Of a stretch of 64,000 nucleotides of DNA, positions 32,646 through 44,578 are shown piece after piece. Position 1 is the first letter of the stretch. Each line of letters begins with the position of its first letter. Both the position numbers and the translations under genes were made by a program. Origin of the DNA: Campanula takesimana (lineage: Eukaryota; Streptophyta; Magnoliopsida; Asterales; Campanulaceae); the NCBI GenBank assembly GCA_026119855.1, contig JAOWBW010000485.1, positions 1,116,001 to 1,180,000 of the forward strand, given 5' to 3'. The notes under the pieces are model-generated. The model made no database searches, was not told where the DNA came from, and was given only the letters and a program-made list of their open reading frames with translations.

Positions 32646-33442
32646 ATACTCCTTCTTTGCTCACTTCAACTCACCAACTTGCTACTTGAGAAAACAAATA
32701 TCGTTAGGGGGAAAAGGTCCACACCCCACCCAAAAAAAAAAAAAAAAAACTCCAATGTTAGAATCAGTGATCTGGTCTCCAAGAAAAAAACTTAACAAGT
32801 ACAATAATATTCAAGAGACTTGAGCATAAAGATCACACCTACTTGTTTATAAAGAGATGGGGCTATATATGCTATCATAAAGTGGGATGACTTCATCATG
32901 GTACAAGTCACGTGTTCCCTTCTTATTGGCTACTTGCCCTTTATGCGTCTCCATGATCTGATCAAGTGAGACGCGAAAATGTGAACTTGTCATTTTGTCA
33001 GAGGTTGTTGAGCCTTGTCGGTCATTTATCGTGTACACAAACGACATCTTTTCTTCAAGTAATCAAATCACCTAACTCGATTTGCCCATGTTCTCACGCG
33101 AAGATCCCATGCCGACTTCCGCACATGGCGACCCTCTTTAGCCTCTTAAACCTAATTGCACCGTGAACCTCTTCACATGGCAATGTGCTTACTTGGTGTT
33201 GTCACTTATCCTCCATCACGAAGTCCCTTATGACGAATTGCGATTTCCAGAAGATGGTCTCAGCCCGGTTATTATCTCACTCATAATAGGCCTTTATTTC
33301 TTCTTGGGCCCACCATTGGGCCCAACAGATATTTTTCTTGGACTTAACAAAAAGTATTTTAATAAAATAATTTCCTTCCGTGTTCAAATCTTTCTTTAAT
33401 GGACATTCTGAAAATCTCTTTTTAATGGCAAAAAATCATATA
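32646..33442. other. Flank of E1, left copy
   Basis: No family recognised. A 66-codon minus-strand stretch (33047-32847) and a 78-codon plus-strand stretch (33163-33399) are each almost unchanged in the other copy (50766-50566, 50882-51118). That reflects recent duplication, not selection. An A-run lies at 32729-32748. Confidence 0.5.
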
Positions 33443-33641
33443 CTCCCTCCGTCCAAGAGTATATGTCTATTTTTTTTAGTATGTCCCAGAGTATATGTCC
33501 ACTTCTTAAAATAACAAAGAATATTTACTATTCTTCTCACTCATTCTCTCTCTTTTATACCCACAACACTTACATCACTTCCACCATTTCTTAATCTCCG
33601 TGTAAATGGGAGGGTGGATATATACTCTGGAACGGTGGGAG
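33443..33641. mobile_element. Stowaway MITE, left copy
   Basis: CTCCCTCCGTCCAAGAGTATAT on the left and ATATACTCTGGAACGGTGGGAG on the right, with TA on both sides. Its duplicate is at 51162-51360. Confidence 0.85.
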
Positions 33642-35113
33642 TATATTCTAGTAATCTTATTCTCAAACATTTAGTTTTGTAAGGATAAAACGAGAAGTGA
33701 AAACAAAAAATAATGGAAAAATATTTAGGGAGAAAGTTTTTTTCAAAAATAAAAATCAGTAGTTTGAGATAAAAAATTATTAAAAATAGACATCCATTTA
33801 TCGAATAAGATAGGGCGGTTGCCCAACCCGCTCCAAACTCGACTGGTTAAACCCGTCTGAACAGGTCGGGCAGGCACCGACCACAGCTTTATACCCACCA
33901 GTCAACTGTCCACGTGCACCCGACGGTGCCGACTTTCACGTCATTAACCATGTTTCCTTAATTCTTATGTTTACTTTTGAGGCCTTATTATTATAGAACA
34001 GAGGGTTTGTTCAAAAAAAAAATATAGAACAGATGGAAGTATATTATTATTTTTATTTTATTTGTTTGAAAATAAAAAGATGTTATATTTTTAAATATAT
34101 AATATTAATTGCTATGAAATTGGTTTCAAAGAAAATTTGGTCTTTAATCAACACAAGTAAATTTTGACAAAACTTTAATATCAATCTAATAGTTCTAGTG
34201 AGATTCATAAAATTGGTGTTGATATTGATAACAATTTTTAGGATTTATATGAGATGTGTAGATTGACTTTAATGTTTGATCAAAGTTTACTTCTGTTGAC
34301 CCATAAAAATTGAATGAAACTAATGTTTCGAAACATATAGTAGCCGCCTAAAACCATTGAATATATTATGCCAATAAAAATGTCTAGCACTATATAACAT
34401 GAGCACTGACAGTTATTAAAAGTGTCCGTTTAGATGTTTATAAATGTCAGTATAAGTAGTTGATACATTGTAACATTAGTATGGATATTTACAATGTCGA
34501 TACGCGCTTTTTAAAATAAGTACAAAATTTTATAAAAATGTTACCGCTTGTTTTAAAACAAGTGCTAGCTATTCAAAAAACTGTCACCGACTGATTTAAT
34601 GACACGTTTTTCATTTGACACTGTACTTGTCTATTTGCTCTCTATTTTGAATTTAAAGTCCCGAATGTGACTACCAATATTGATATTTGCCACATACATC
34701 AAAACTTGGCTTCCTTGACTTCTCACGTAATAACGTCGATGCCCTTCTGTGGTCTCAATGGTTTTGCTGAAATTCAACCTTAAGTAATCATAATAAAAGA
34801 TTAAAAAATAATTATCAAATCTTTAAAGAAGTGACTCAGTAATAAAGTTAAGTCTTATACTCTGCGAGACCTACTGTTTGATTCTCATTTTTGCCTTTTA
34901 ATTTGGGACATTGTCAAAAACAAAAATCATAAGAAAGTGAAACAGGAAAATCAATGGGGTTATATATACACACACACGTACATACATATTACTTTTAACA
35001 TACATATTACTTTTAATATTGAGTAACCTAATTTTTCTATTATGCTAGTTGCAGTATTAAGAGGGTTGCTTAAGTATACTAAATATAAAATTACAATATA
35101 TTAAAGAGGAAGT
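33642..35113. other. AT-rich flank with a decayed inverted repeat
   Basis: No gene. An imperfect inverted repeat, 34148-34187 with 34260-34299 (arm core CAAGTAAATTTTGACAAAAC), suggests an old MITE, but its ends are unclear. The same sequence lies in the right copy at about 51358-52832. Confidence 0.45.
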
Positions 35114-35246
35114 CTTGTGACGGTCTCACATATGAGACGGGTCTTGATGAGAGAAGAAATGGGCTTGCCCCACCCCGCACATAAGGGAGCAAACCATTTA
35201 CTCTCTCAACGAGACCCGTCTCATGTGTGAGACCGTCTCGCGTAAG
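35114..35246. mobile_element. Hairpin MITE, left copy
   Basis: The left arm CTTGTGACGGTCTCACATAT and the right arm (reverse complement CTTACGCGAGACGGTCTCAC) continue into GAGACGGGTC on both sides. The whole 133 bp can fold back. No clear TSD. Its duplicate is at 52833-52965. Confidence 0.6.
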
Positions 35247-35320
35247 TTTTTGTCTATATTGAAATTGTAAGTGAGATGGAAAGAGTATTCTACTTACTTC
35301 TACTAAGAAAGAAAAACATA

Positions 35321-35580
35321 CTCCCTCCGTCCCAGCTCACTTGACACCTTTTGATCAAAACTGGTCAACTTAGGGTCGTTTTGACCAACACTTTATAGAA
35401 ATATTTATGTTCCAATTTTTTTTTTAAAAAATTGTTATTTAGAGGATTTTTAATGGTGATCATTTTACATTTTTTTAATTTTTATTCGGATCATAAATAT
35501 TTCTATAACGTGTTGGTCAAACCGACCTTAAGTTGACCAGTTTTGGTCAAAAGGTGTCAAGTGAGCTGTAACAGAGGGAA
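35321..35580. mobile_element. Stowaway MITE, left copy
   Basis: The TIRs CTCCCTCCGTCCCAGCTCAC and (reverse complement) TTCCCTCTGTTACAGCTCAC continue into CTTGACACCTTTTG and GGTCAA arms. TA on both sides. Its duplicate is at 53040-53299. Confidence 0.8.
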
Positions 35581-35620
35581 TATATCTGAACGTTTTTTTT
35601 TTTTTTTTTTTTAATGGAAA

Positions 35621-36925
35621 TGTTCAGTACAGACATAAGATACTTTGTCAATGGTGATACAAACTACACTATAAAGCTTTATAATGAGATAAATATTTTC
35701 TAATAACTCACAAGCGCAATAATAAACTGATAGGAAAAATAACAATAAAAGGCTTCCTGGAAAATGACTACATAACAAAAAACTAACTGAAATGGGTATG
35801 GATATTAGTCGAGGCTTGTGTTGGACACAATCTCCGCATGAAGAAATTGCCCCGCACTTGTGCTGACGGTGACTGGCAATCTTCTCTAAAATGCAACGAT
35901 TTTAACTGTCGTTAATAGAAGCACTTTAAACTAACGACTTCGGCGAACAAATATTATTGCTCGAAACTTCTGTACTTGAAGGGAATAATGCTTCAATATA
36001 ATCTCTCTCAGATTACTCTAATGCTTTGAATGTTGGAATGATTTGATTTGGCAATCTGGGGGGACTATTTATAGTTTTTCAAGAGTTACAGGTGCATTTA
36101 TGAGAATAGGTGCAATTCTATCCAAATGAATCATGACCGTCCGATCGCACTCGATCGACGAACTAGATTCAGGGAACTGCCCCAACCCATACACGAATTG
36201 GTGCTCCACCCATTCCGAACCGACCCATGCCTATTCAAACGAACACGGACCAGATACCGTGTACCGCTCTGAATCCAACCCGTGGCAAAACCACTCCAAC
36301 CTAAACAGAACCGCAGGCCGGTCTACCCGAACCGAACCACATGAACCAACCTTGACTCGGATAGAACCGAGTCACCCTTGAGCCAAGCCATGGAACCATC
36401 CACCTAGTTGAGCTAGATAAAACTTTAACGCTTTTTAGCTCCTAGCGACGATGTGGTCATGTTAAGTTCAAAGTGCGCCCTAAACCGCCCAATCCCCCCT
36501 TTGCATGCGTCGTGGGTCGTGGGTCAATTTTGAGCTAGTCCAAAACTAACTCAATTCCCAACTTGGTTGCATGGCTGGCACAATATTCCACTAGGTTGCA
36601 TGGTATGAGGATAACACTTGATTGTTATCCCACACAAGTAGATAAGTTGAAATACACTCCAACTAATTTGTGGTTTTTAAGCAATGTGGGATATGGCTTT
36701 CAATATTCACAAACTCTTCATAAGCCCATTATTAAGTTGCTTACTTTGAGTATTAATTTATCATTCACCCATAAATGATTTTGCGTAAATAAATGCATTT
36801 TTCTAGTCTACATTAAATGGAGATTTTGGTTTTGCAACTTGTTTTCATTTACACAAAATTAAACCACTCTGAAAATTTGAGTCAAAATGTGGTCAAACCC
36901 ACATTTCTAAAACTCATTTCCAACA
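35621..36925 (-). repeat. LTR of Copia element C', left copy
   Basis: Homologous to LTR C: it shares CTTGTGTTGGACACAATCTC, the GCCCCGCACT block and the ending TTTCCAACA followed by ATCCCCCACATGAATGAC. The start at TGTTCAGTACAG is inferred from the TG end. Minus TATAAATA at 36073-36066. Confidence 0.65.
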
Positions 36926-37614
36926 ATCCCCCACATGAATGACAGTTAATGCATGTATGCAAATTCGTCCAAGAGTTCTGGCAAACTATTTTGCATCAGG
37001 ATAGGTAGTTACGACCTTGAACCTTCCTTAGTAAAATACTATCGAATATACTAGTATGGTAGTAGCGCTATCTTTGAACTAGAGATTGTATAATATATAC
37101 GAAGGCAATAGTATGTACACAATTATAGCTATAATACTATTTGTTCTCACATTGTGTCCATTTTGGCTCTGGACTGTATCTCTTTATAAGTGTTCATTTA
37201 GAAGCGGCCTTATTACTTCTCACTTAGATTGGTGATTCTCCTACTAAGAGTATCCTGCTATACTCCACCACTTAGGTATAGGAATCACTAAAAGTTTTCT
37301 CAACTTAACCTTACCACTATTGCAGGTATATAGACTTGGATGTTCTAGGAATGGGTGTGAAACTTGTTCTAAGTGTTTTAACCAAACCTCATAACTTAGT
37401 TGTCTCATTGAACCAAGGTTTTGGGATCTCCAATTCTCAAGGTTGAGTGTTCGCTATGTGTTCATCTGTTGTGGTTTTGAACCCATTCCCCTTAACAACT
37501 TATATAATTGATCTCTGTTTATACATTTTATAAACGGATCCACTGAGTTATCCTTTGACTTAACATAGAAAATTGTGATAACGCCATATGAGATCAACTA
37601 TCAGACGGTATTAT
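36926..37614 (-). other. Truncated internal region of C', left copy
   Basis: Homologous to the 3' internal end of Copia C (from 9600), e.g. the shared GCATCAGGATAGGTAG. It is cut at 37614 where a family-A LTR begins, so E3 inserted into C'. Confidence 0.6.
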
Positions 37615-38138
37615 TGTAGACACCCCGCCTTGGACCGCTCACCCCGATTGCACGGCTGATCTTGTGTTTCTCCCTATTGTAAGTGTTTCTCGTTAGTTTC
37701 TGTTACTTTTGTTAAGTTCCTGACTGACTTCGTTAAGTCCAGGGACTAAACTAAATAACAGGGCTGACTTTCTAGTCCATTTTTCTATCGAAAATGCCAT
37801 CTCGAAGTCACGCGCCTCTGCCCGTAGGGGTCAAAAGCGCGCGCGTCCCGCCACCAAGGCAGGGGGCGCGCGCCTCTGGGCGTCAGTTATAGATTCTGTC
37901 CAAGAATCCCTCCCTTGCTTATTTTACATGATTTTGCTTGGGAATGATTTCTTTGTGACCTCGTTTTGGCACCAAAAACACCTGTTTTACACCTATATAA
38001 ACCTCTCTTCTCCACCATTTCAAGGGACTCTTTTGGAGAAGCAAGAAAACTATACTCAAGAGGACTTTTAGACCTTTTTTCCACACAAAGAAACTCTACC
38101 AAAAGGAGTACTTTTATCATTTTCAAGGCTTTCTCCAA
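37615..38138 (+). repeat. Truncated family-A LTR (copy of E3's LTR start)
   Basis: TGTAGACACCCCGCCTTGG to CTCCAA, matching 55338-55861 almost exactly, including the TATATAAA at 37994-38001. It ends at the duplication junction, where sequence from the E2 antisense ORF begins. Confidence 0.85.
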
Positions 38139-38394
38139 TAACATTACTGGAGACGTTGTTGAGGACTATAGAGTTTTGGCAGACATGAGGATGGCCGCGA
38201 TGCCTAAGGCGGGGGCACGAATGGAGGATTTTTGGGCTCGGGCTGCCGCCAATGCGGCTTTGAGGGCGACCGGGCTCGTAGATGATGCTGGAAGAGCCTC
38301 TGATCATGGAAAAGGGGGAATTGACCTCTTTGAGGTGAAGAAAAAGAAGACCCAAAGAAGTCAAAAGAAGAAGTGGAGGGACGAAGAACAGTAA
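38139..38394 (+). pseudogene. Tail of the E2 antisense extra ORF
   Basis: Reads opposite to E2 pol and ends (TAA 38392) about 400 bp beyond the pol stop, the same layout as E1, where the antisense ORF ends 380 bp beyond pol. Only about 85 codons remain. They include MEDFWARAAANAALRATG and a very basic end (KKKKTQ, KKKWRDEEQ). Everything upstream was lost at the junction 38138/38139. By chance it stays in frame with an open stretch in the adjoining LTR, giving a 142-codon chimeric ORF from 37966. Confidence 0.55.
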
Positions 38395-38631
38395 TTTCCA
38401 TGTATCCACCCATTGCCATTGCAGACACATTAGTTTATCTTAGGTATTTTAGCTTATGTCTTAAGCATGTTAGTTGGGTCGAGAGTAGACCGTGCTTGAA
38501 CTCATCAAAGAAGTGTTTTAACTGTAATGAAAATGGTTACTTATGAAGCCAATTTGCATTCTCATGGAGCTCTTGCTCAAGTCCAAATTTGATTTTTATT
38601 TATTTTTTAGACCGGACCAAAGATTGGCTGC

Positions 38632-38681
38632 CTACGTTCCCCTTTTACAAATGAAAATCTAAGGGGCTCAGGTCATCGTAG
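38632..38681 (-). other. Conserved two-stem structure after E2 pol
   Basis: On the coding (minus) strand, CTACG (38681-38677) pairs with CGTAG (38636-38632), and inner CCCCTT (38666-38661) pairs with AAGGGG (38644-38639). The 10 nt ending GACCTGAG and the AA before the outer 3' strand are as in E1, while the inner stem sequence differs but still pairs. Confidence 0.7.
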
Positions 38682-38725
38682 TTCATTTCTTGCACAAATT
38701 TTTAGGATGCGACCCTGTTTTTTCT

Positions 38726-38755
38726 CTAGACCGCCCGAATGGGTTTTCAATCTAG
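38726..38755 (-). other. Conserved stem-loop after E2 pol
   Basis: On the minus strand, CTAGATTGAAAACCC, a short loop, then GGGCGGTCTAG. The outer stem CTAGA/TCTAG and inner CCC/GGG match the E1 hairpins at 25875-25968. There is one copy here, and the loop is ATTC instead of a GNRA loop. Confidence 0.65.
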
Positions 38756-38800
38756 GTGGGTATATTCTTTTAGCACCCCTTTCTTTTTTTTTCTTTTTTT

Positions 38801-39430
38801 TTAAACAAAGTAACGACGGAGCTTATCACCATTGACTGGGTGCATAAAGGGGTTGCCGTCCAAGTCTGCGAGCCTCAATGCGCCCCCTGAAAAGACTTCT
38901 TGCACCACAAAGGGACCAATCCACACGGGTTCCCATTTTCCATCGGGATTAGACCTCCCCGGGGGTTTTTCCTTAAGGACTAAATCTCCTTCCCGAATCT
39001 CTCGGGGCTTTACCTTCTTATCAAAGGCTCGCGCCATTCTTCCTTGGTAGGCGCGGATGTGTTCCATGGCCCTCAGGCGACGTTCGTCCAACAAGGCTAG
39101 CTCATCATGTCGGCTTCGAAGCCAATCGACCTCGTGGATCTTATTTTCCAACAAAATTCTTTGTGACGGTACTTCCAATTCTGCGGGGAGCATGGCTTCC
39201 ATTCCGTACGTCAAAGCAAAAGGAGTTTCTCCTGTGGCTGTTCTGACCAAAGTTCGGTAGCCCCACAAAGCTAGGTGTAGCTTTTCGGGCCAATCTCTTC
39301 CCCGTGTTGCCATCTTTCTAATGATCCTCTCAAGCGTTTTATTGGCGGCTTCTACCGCGCCATTGGTCTGGGTCTGTATGGGGAGGACTTGTGACGAGTA
39401 ACTCGGAATTCTCCCAATAATCAATCGCAT
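38801..39430 (-). pseudogene. E2 integrase core C-terminal half
   Basis: 209 codons with the catalytic E in TNGAVEAANK, followed by the conserved WPEKLHLALWGYRT and GETPFALTYG. The SH3-like C-terminal part is GDLVLKE / WIGPFVVQEVF, and it ends DKLRRYFV. It is separated from the rest of integrase by a frameshift at about 39425. The stretch just before the E motif is out of register with E1 (expected HKSSPYRPQ), implying another small indel. Confidence 0.85.
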
Positions 39431-40458
39431 TCACCCTCGAAGTGCGAGCCATTGTCGGTAATGACCTCGTTCGGGACTCCGTACCGACACATGATATTCT
39501 CTTTTATAAAGCCCGCCACCTTCTTGGAGGTGAGGACCCGGTATGACTTAGACTCTACCCACTTTGTGAAGTAATCCACGGCTACCAAAACAAACTCGTG
39601 ACCATTACTACCAGAAGGGGAGATTTTCCCGATAACATCTATGCCCCATGTTGAGAAGGGCCATAGTGTAGTCATGCAGTAGAGATGATGAGGCGGTAGG
39701 TGGTTGAGGTTAGAGAAACGCTGACATTTATCACACCTCCTTACGAATTGCATGCAATCTGTTTCCATTGAGATCCAGAAGTAACTCATCCGTAGAATGG
39801 TTTGCATTAATACCCCTGCGTTCATATGAGGACCACACACTCCACCATGAACTTCTTGCATGAGTTCTTTTACCCTTTCCCCACTTATGCATCTAAGGAG
39901 AAGGCCCTGATGGCGTTTTTTGTATAGGATGTCCCCCAGGATGACGTAGTTGGATGCCAACCGCTTGAGTGCCGTCATACCTTTGACTTTGATCCCGTGC
40001 AAATACTCTCCCTTTTCATTCATGAAGGAAGCTTCTCCTTCTTTGAGGAATTGGTAAATCTGGTTGTACCATGGCTCCTTTACCTCTTCCAGGATTGCTC
40101 CGATTTCGAAGCAGTATGATGGGCTTTCCTTTCTCCCGACTCGGAATGGTTTTATCAATTTTCCCCCGGGGATTTCCACCAATGAAGCCAAAGTTGCTAG
40201 GGCGTCGGCGAAACGGTTCCGGTCCCTCGGCAGGTAATGGAAGCTGACCTCTTGGAATTGTGCTATGAGCTCTTCCATATAGGCATGATATTTTCGCAAA
40301 CCGGGATCCAGTGTTTTCCATTTGTTCGAGACTTGGTTGATAATCAAGGCCGAATCGCCGTATACTTCCAGCTCCTTAACATTCCTTTCCAAAGCTGCCT
40401 CCAAACCGGCTGTGCATGCCTCATATTCTGCGGCATTTTTGGTGACATCAAAGTTCAA
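39421..40458 (-). pseudogene. E2 second RNase H end, integrase zinc domain and core
   Basis: 345 codons. N-terminal NAAEYEACTAGLEAALERN belongs to the second RNase H and continues YLPRDRNRFADALATLASL. The integrase HHCC domain (CGPHMNAGV, CDKCQRF) and core follow, with the first two catalytic aspartates in WGIDVIGK and VITDNGSHF. It enters from the preceding segment by a frameshift near 40460. Confidence 0.85.
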
Positions 40459-41243
40459 TTTGATGGCGTTGGGGGTGTGCTCGCTTTCGGGTTCACCAAG
40501 AGCAATCCTACACCGTTTCCTCTTTTATTGGCAGCTCCATCAAAGAACAGTTGCCACCTATTTCCTCCCTCGAGGGTGAAGATTCCTTCATCTGGGAATT
40601 TTGGTTCGGGCCCCCTTTCTTCATTACTAGGGAAATCTGCCAAGTGTTCTGCCAAAATCCTTCATTTGACTGCCTTTCTCGACACATAACTGATATCGTA
40701 TTCGGCTAAGAAGAAGGACCATTTGGCAAGCCTCATAGACAAATATGGATTTTCCAATAATCATTTGATGGGGTCTATTTTGGAAATAAGTTGTATCGGA
40801 TGAGCCTGCATGTAATGTTTTAACTTTCTCACGACCCATACCAATCCTGCGCAAGTCTTCTCAATTGGGGAGTAGTTGAGCTCGCTTCCTTGTAGCTTAC
40901 GGCTCACGAAGTAGATGGCATTTTCCACCTTTGAATCTTTCTTCTCTTGGGCCAACATTGCTCCTATCGACGCATCAGTCACCATTAGGTAGAGCAAGAG
41001 TGGCTTGTCTTTGTGCGGAGGGCATAGGATTGGTGGTTGGATGAGGTAGGCCTTAATCTTGTCAAAGGCTTTTTGTCACTCCCCGTTCCATTTGACCTCG
41101 GCATTCTTTCTTAGCAGTTTGAAGATGGGCTCACAAATGGGAGTGAGTTGGTTTATGAAGCGGCTGATGTATTGCAACTTTCCCATGAAGGCTTTTACCT
41201 CTGTTTGGGTGCGAGGCGGCCTCATTTCCACAATTGCCTTAAC
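40459..41243 (-). pseudogene. E2 RNase H region, several stops
   Basis: Continues the RT frame. Gypsy RNase H motifs LLYLMVTDASIGAML and IYFVSRKLQGSELNYS are clear, then FFDGAANKRGNGVG begins the second RNase H. In-frame stops: TGA 41078-41076, TGA 40763-40761, TGA 40664-40662. A frameshift near 40460 ends it. Confidence 0.8.
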
Positions 41244-41825
41244 CTATTGAGGATCAATTTCGATGCCCCGTTCGGTGACCATGTATCCCAAAACCTTGCC
41301 ACGAGAAACCCCAAAAGTGCACTTGGCCGGATTAAGTCTCATGGAGTGCTTCCTAAGCCTGTCAAAGAACTTTCTCAAGTCTATCAAATGTTGCCCGTCA
41401 GAACCCTTAGAATGCACGATCATGTCATCGACATACACTTCTATTTCCTTATGGATCATGTCGTGGAAGAGTGCAGTCGCAGCTCTTTGGTAGGTAGCCC
41501 CAGCGTTTCGTAACCCGAAAGGCATCACGGTATAGCAAAACGTTCCCCATGGGGTGGTGAAGGTAGTTTTTTCCAGGTCCTCCTCTGCCATCTTAATCTG
41601 GTTATACCCGGCGAAGCCATCCATAAAAGACTTAACCTCAAAGCTAGAGGTTGTATCCACAAGCATGTCGATGCTTGGGAGGGGAAAGTCATCTTTGGGA
41701 CTCACTTTGTTGAGATCCCTGAAGTTGACGCAGCATCGAACCTTTCCATTGGCCTTTGTGACCGTTACTATGTTGGAGAGCCATGAGGGGTATTCTATCA
41801 CTCTTATAAAGCCGACCCGAAGCAA
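41244..41825 (-). pseudogene. pol: E2 reverse transcriptase palm
   Basis: 193 codons covering most of RT: VNFRDLNKVSPKDDFPLP, FTTPWGTFCYTVMPFGLRNA and catalytic YVDDMIVHSKG, then GKVLGYMVTERGIE. Bounded by in-frame TAG codons at 41831-41829 and 41246-41244, so no full enzyme can be made. Closest in the window to E1's RT, including the same motif order. Confidence 0.9.
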
Positions 41826-41828
41826 CTT

Positions 41829-42656
41829 CTAAATCTCTTCTTTGACCTGCAGGGACCATTCTGGTTTGATTCGCCGAAGTTTTTGCTTAACGGGTTTCAC
41901 CTCGGGGTCCACGGGGATCCTGTGTTCCACGATTGAAGCATCCAACCCTGGCATATCCTTATAAGACCATGCAAACACATCTACATACTCTTTGAGTAGC
42001 TCAACCAAAGCTTCCCTTTCGGCCCCTTTGAAGTATTCCCCAATCTGTGTCTCCTTTGGCTCATTTTCGGTTCCCAAATTCACCTTAGTCAAAACCTCTT
42101 CGGCAGCTTGGGCACGGTTTTCCTCTTGATCAATAACCTGCTTTGATGACTGTTTAATGTTTGGATTGTTTAGTGCGTCTGCATTATTAGGTGATTCATT
42201 ATTAACCATTTTCAGATTATTAGTTAATTTATCATCTAATAAGTTGGCAATGAGGGGATACTCGGAAAGGTCTATCATTTCATTCAATGCAAACGGGAAT
42301 ACAACGTTGGCTACAAGTTCATAATCCTTGGGCGTGAGGCCCTCGGAGGAGACAGACTCGAATTCAAAGACAAGAGATTGGGGAGACTCAACTACATTGG
42401 ATCCTATGACATTTGACTCTAGGGGGCGAGGGACCAGTCCAAGTTTCGTGGTCATTTCTTCTTTGCTCGCCACCGGTCCAGAGAAGGTTACCCAATTTTT
42501 CAGAGGCATGTCCGTTGGCTTTGCAAGAGTGTGTGGGTCAAAGGTTGCAAGAGGTCCATCTTCAATCACAGCAATCATTTCCTTTTCGAAGTCAATTAGG
42601 TCAGGCACAACCAAGTCTTCTCCGAAAACATTCTTTGCATTACCACACCGTTCCAC
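41829..42656 (-). pseudogene. E2 protease-RT linker and RT N-terminus
   Basis: 275 codons, entered by a frameshift near 42650. It contains an acidic linker, TQIGEYFKG, the conserved FAWSYKDMPGLD and RIKPEWSLQVKEEI, which leads into RT. The E1 counterpart is at 22218-22850. Confidence 0.75.
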
Positions 42657-42991
42657 TCATTGCCCATAGCATCCTTGGCGGCGCCCTTAGGAACTTCCTC
42701 CTCAAACTTGTATTCGCCATTTTGTCCCCAGACGGATCCCCTTTCCTTGCTAGCTCCCGCCACAGACAAGGTTTCAAACTCTTTTACCATTTCGGGCACC
42801 CCCTTGAAGGTGTATTCGTGGCTGATAGTAGAATTGGTAGGATCTTTTATCTTGGGCATATCTAGAAATTCCCTCCTCACGGGGTTTGTCACCACCCCTC
42901 GGAACCTTTTGAGATCCTCTTGCAACTTATCCCAATTGGTCATCCTCGGCTCTCTTGGCTCTGGGGGTTCGACTTGAACTCCCCCCTTCAC
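42596..42991 (-). pseudogene. E2 polyprotein linker segment
   Basis: 131 codons in the same frame as the protease segment, after TAG 42997-42995. Rich in charged residues (TNWDKLQEDLKRFRG, VPEMVKEFETLS). No domain recognised. Confidence 0.5.
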
Positions 42992-42994
42992 AAA

Positions 42995-44578
42995 CTAACG
43001 GCTCATATCAAAGGTATAAGGACGAAGGTTAGGGGTTTTGAATCGAGTCCCTTGAGCCCTGGCTTGGCTTTTCTTCCGAGCCACTTCCTTATCCATCCTG
43101 AGGTCTCCGGGGGTGGGTTTGTATCCCAAGCCATGAAGCGTGTTTTGCTCTTTGATCTCAACGATCTTGTGAGTCCCTTGGAGCTTCCTTCCTAGTCCGA
43201 GCCCCGGGAGGTAGCGCATCAGACGCATCATTCTCATCGCAGGAGGAATCTTATCCTTGGTGAGCGTGAGATCTACACAACAAATGTGGGTTTTGGGTGG
43301 TACTTCTGTGAAGCCAGTCAAAACCATGCCGCTTCCCTCATGCTTAATTTCTAACACAGGAATCCCATTGGTGTTGGTTCCTTCTGTGGTCACACTGCCC
43401 TCATAAATAGTTGTCAAGTTACCCCCTTGCACGTATTTCACACATTGATGGAGAGTGGAGGCGACCCCGTTGACTTTGTGGAGCCACGGGCGTCCCAATA
43501 AGGCAGTGAAGGATATGGGGATGTCGAGCACTTGGAAGTCGGTCGGCATCATTCGTTTCCCAAACCAAAGGTTCAAAGTGGCCACCCCTAAGACTGAGCG
43601 TGCCGTGGAATCATAAGCCTTGACAGTGATCACGGAAGGCTTTAGGTCGGTGGTCTCAAGGCCAAGTAGCTCCATCATCTTGGCGGGGAGGACATTCATG
43701 GCGGAGCCGTTATCGACCAGAACCCGAGGGAGGCGGCGATCGTCCAATTGTATCGTGATGTAAAGGGCCTCGTTATGGCTAACCCCAAACTTCGGCAAAT
43801 CTAAATCTGTGAATGTGATGATATTTCTATACTGAACACTTCCGATCATTTGTACGGCTTCCTCGGGGGTAGCTGTGGTGGGTACCATAGTGTGGGCCAA
43901 GCATTCTTCCAACTTGAGCTTATGAGGGTAGGAGGAAGTAAGGAGGGACCACAAAGATATGTTAGCTTGTGTCCTCTTAAGTTGGGCTAAGATGGGATCC
44001 TCTTCTCCGGAACCTGGGGGTTTTGCCTCGTCAACAAGAAGGGGAGGCGCTCGCTGTTCCGGTGGTGGAGATTTTTTAGGGTTCTCCGTGTGCACTTTCC
44101 CTGATCGAGTTAATACACTCACTTCCAAGGGGTCATCGACATTTATCATCTCATCTCCGATAGGCGGAGGGTTTTGGGTACCGTACGGCCATGCCTCCCT
44201 CCTTAACTCATTTACCGTGACCATTCGTTTTGGGGTGGATGTTGACCCACAAATTTCTCCTAGGGAGATAGGGTGGTGGTTCTGGCTCTTCCCGGCTCCC
44301 ACAGTTTCACGGAGCTTTTCCAGGGTGAGCATGTAACAATAATTATCTGGGAATGCTGATCCGTCAAACAGCGGCGGTGGCGGAGATAGTGGTGGCAAAG
44401 CTAAGAAATCATCCAAGGCTGGAAATTCCTTTTTTCCCAATTTCGGGGAGAAAACACAAGGAGCCATATTTGAGGATACTTCATCATCATCACTTTCACA
44501 TAGGATCCGGAGCTCCTTGTGAGGTAGAGAACGAACTGCTTCTTTCATTTGGGTGAGATACCCTTTATAGTCAATCAT
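42995..44578 (-). pseudogene. pro: E2 aspartic protease segment
   Basis: 527 codons starting at an ATG that directly follows the gag stop, in the same frame. It contains LKRTQANISLWSLL, the protease active site VLVDNGSAMNVLP (D-N-G form; E1 has D-G-G), VLDIPISFTALLGRPWLH and the glycine-rich RYLPGLGLGRKLQG. A TAG at 42997-42995 ends it. The protease would mature the polyprotein, and the altered active-site triplet is typical of this lineage as far as I know. Confidence 0.8.

Larger units (their letters stand above)
30750..38138 (+). repeat. 7.4 kb direct duplication, left copy
   Basis: Collinear with 48461-55861 (offset 17711-17723, small indels only). It comprises LTR B, the right part of LTR A, the flank with MITEs, part of a Copia element C', and the first 524 bp of a family-A LTR. 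Homology starts exactly at the LTR B boundary and stops at CTCCAA, where this copy continues with TAACATTACTGG and the right copy with GAAGTGTTTG. Confidence 0.9.
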
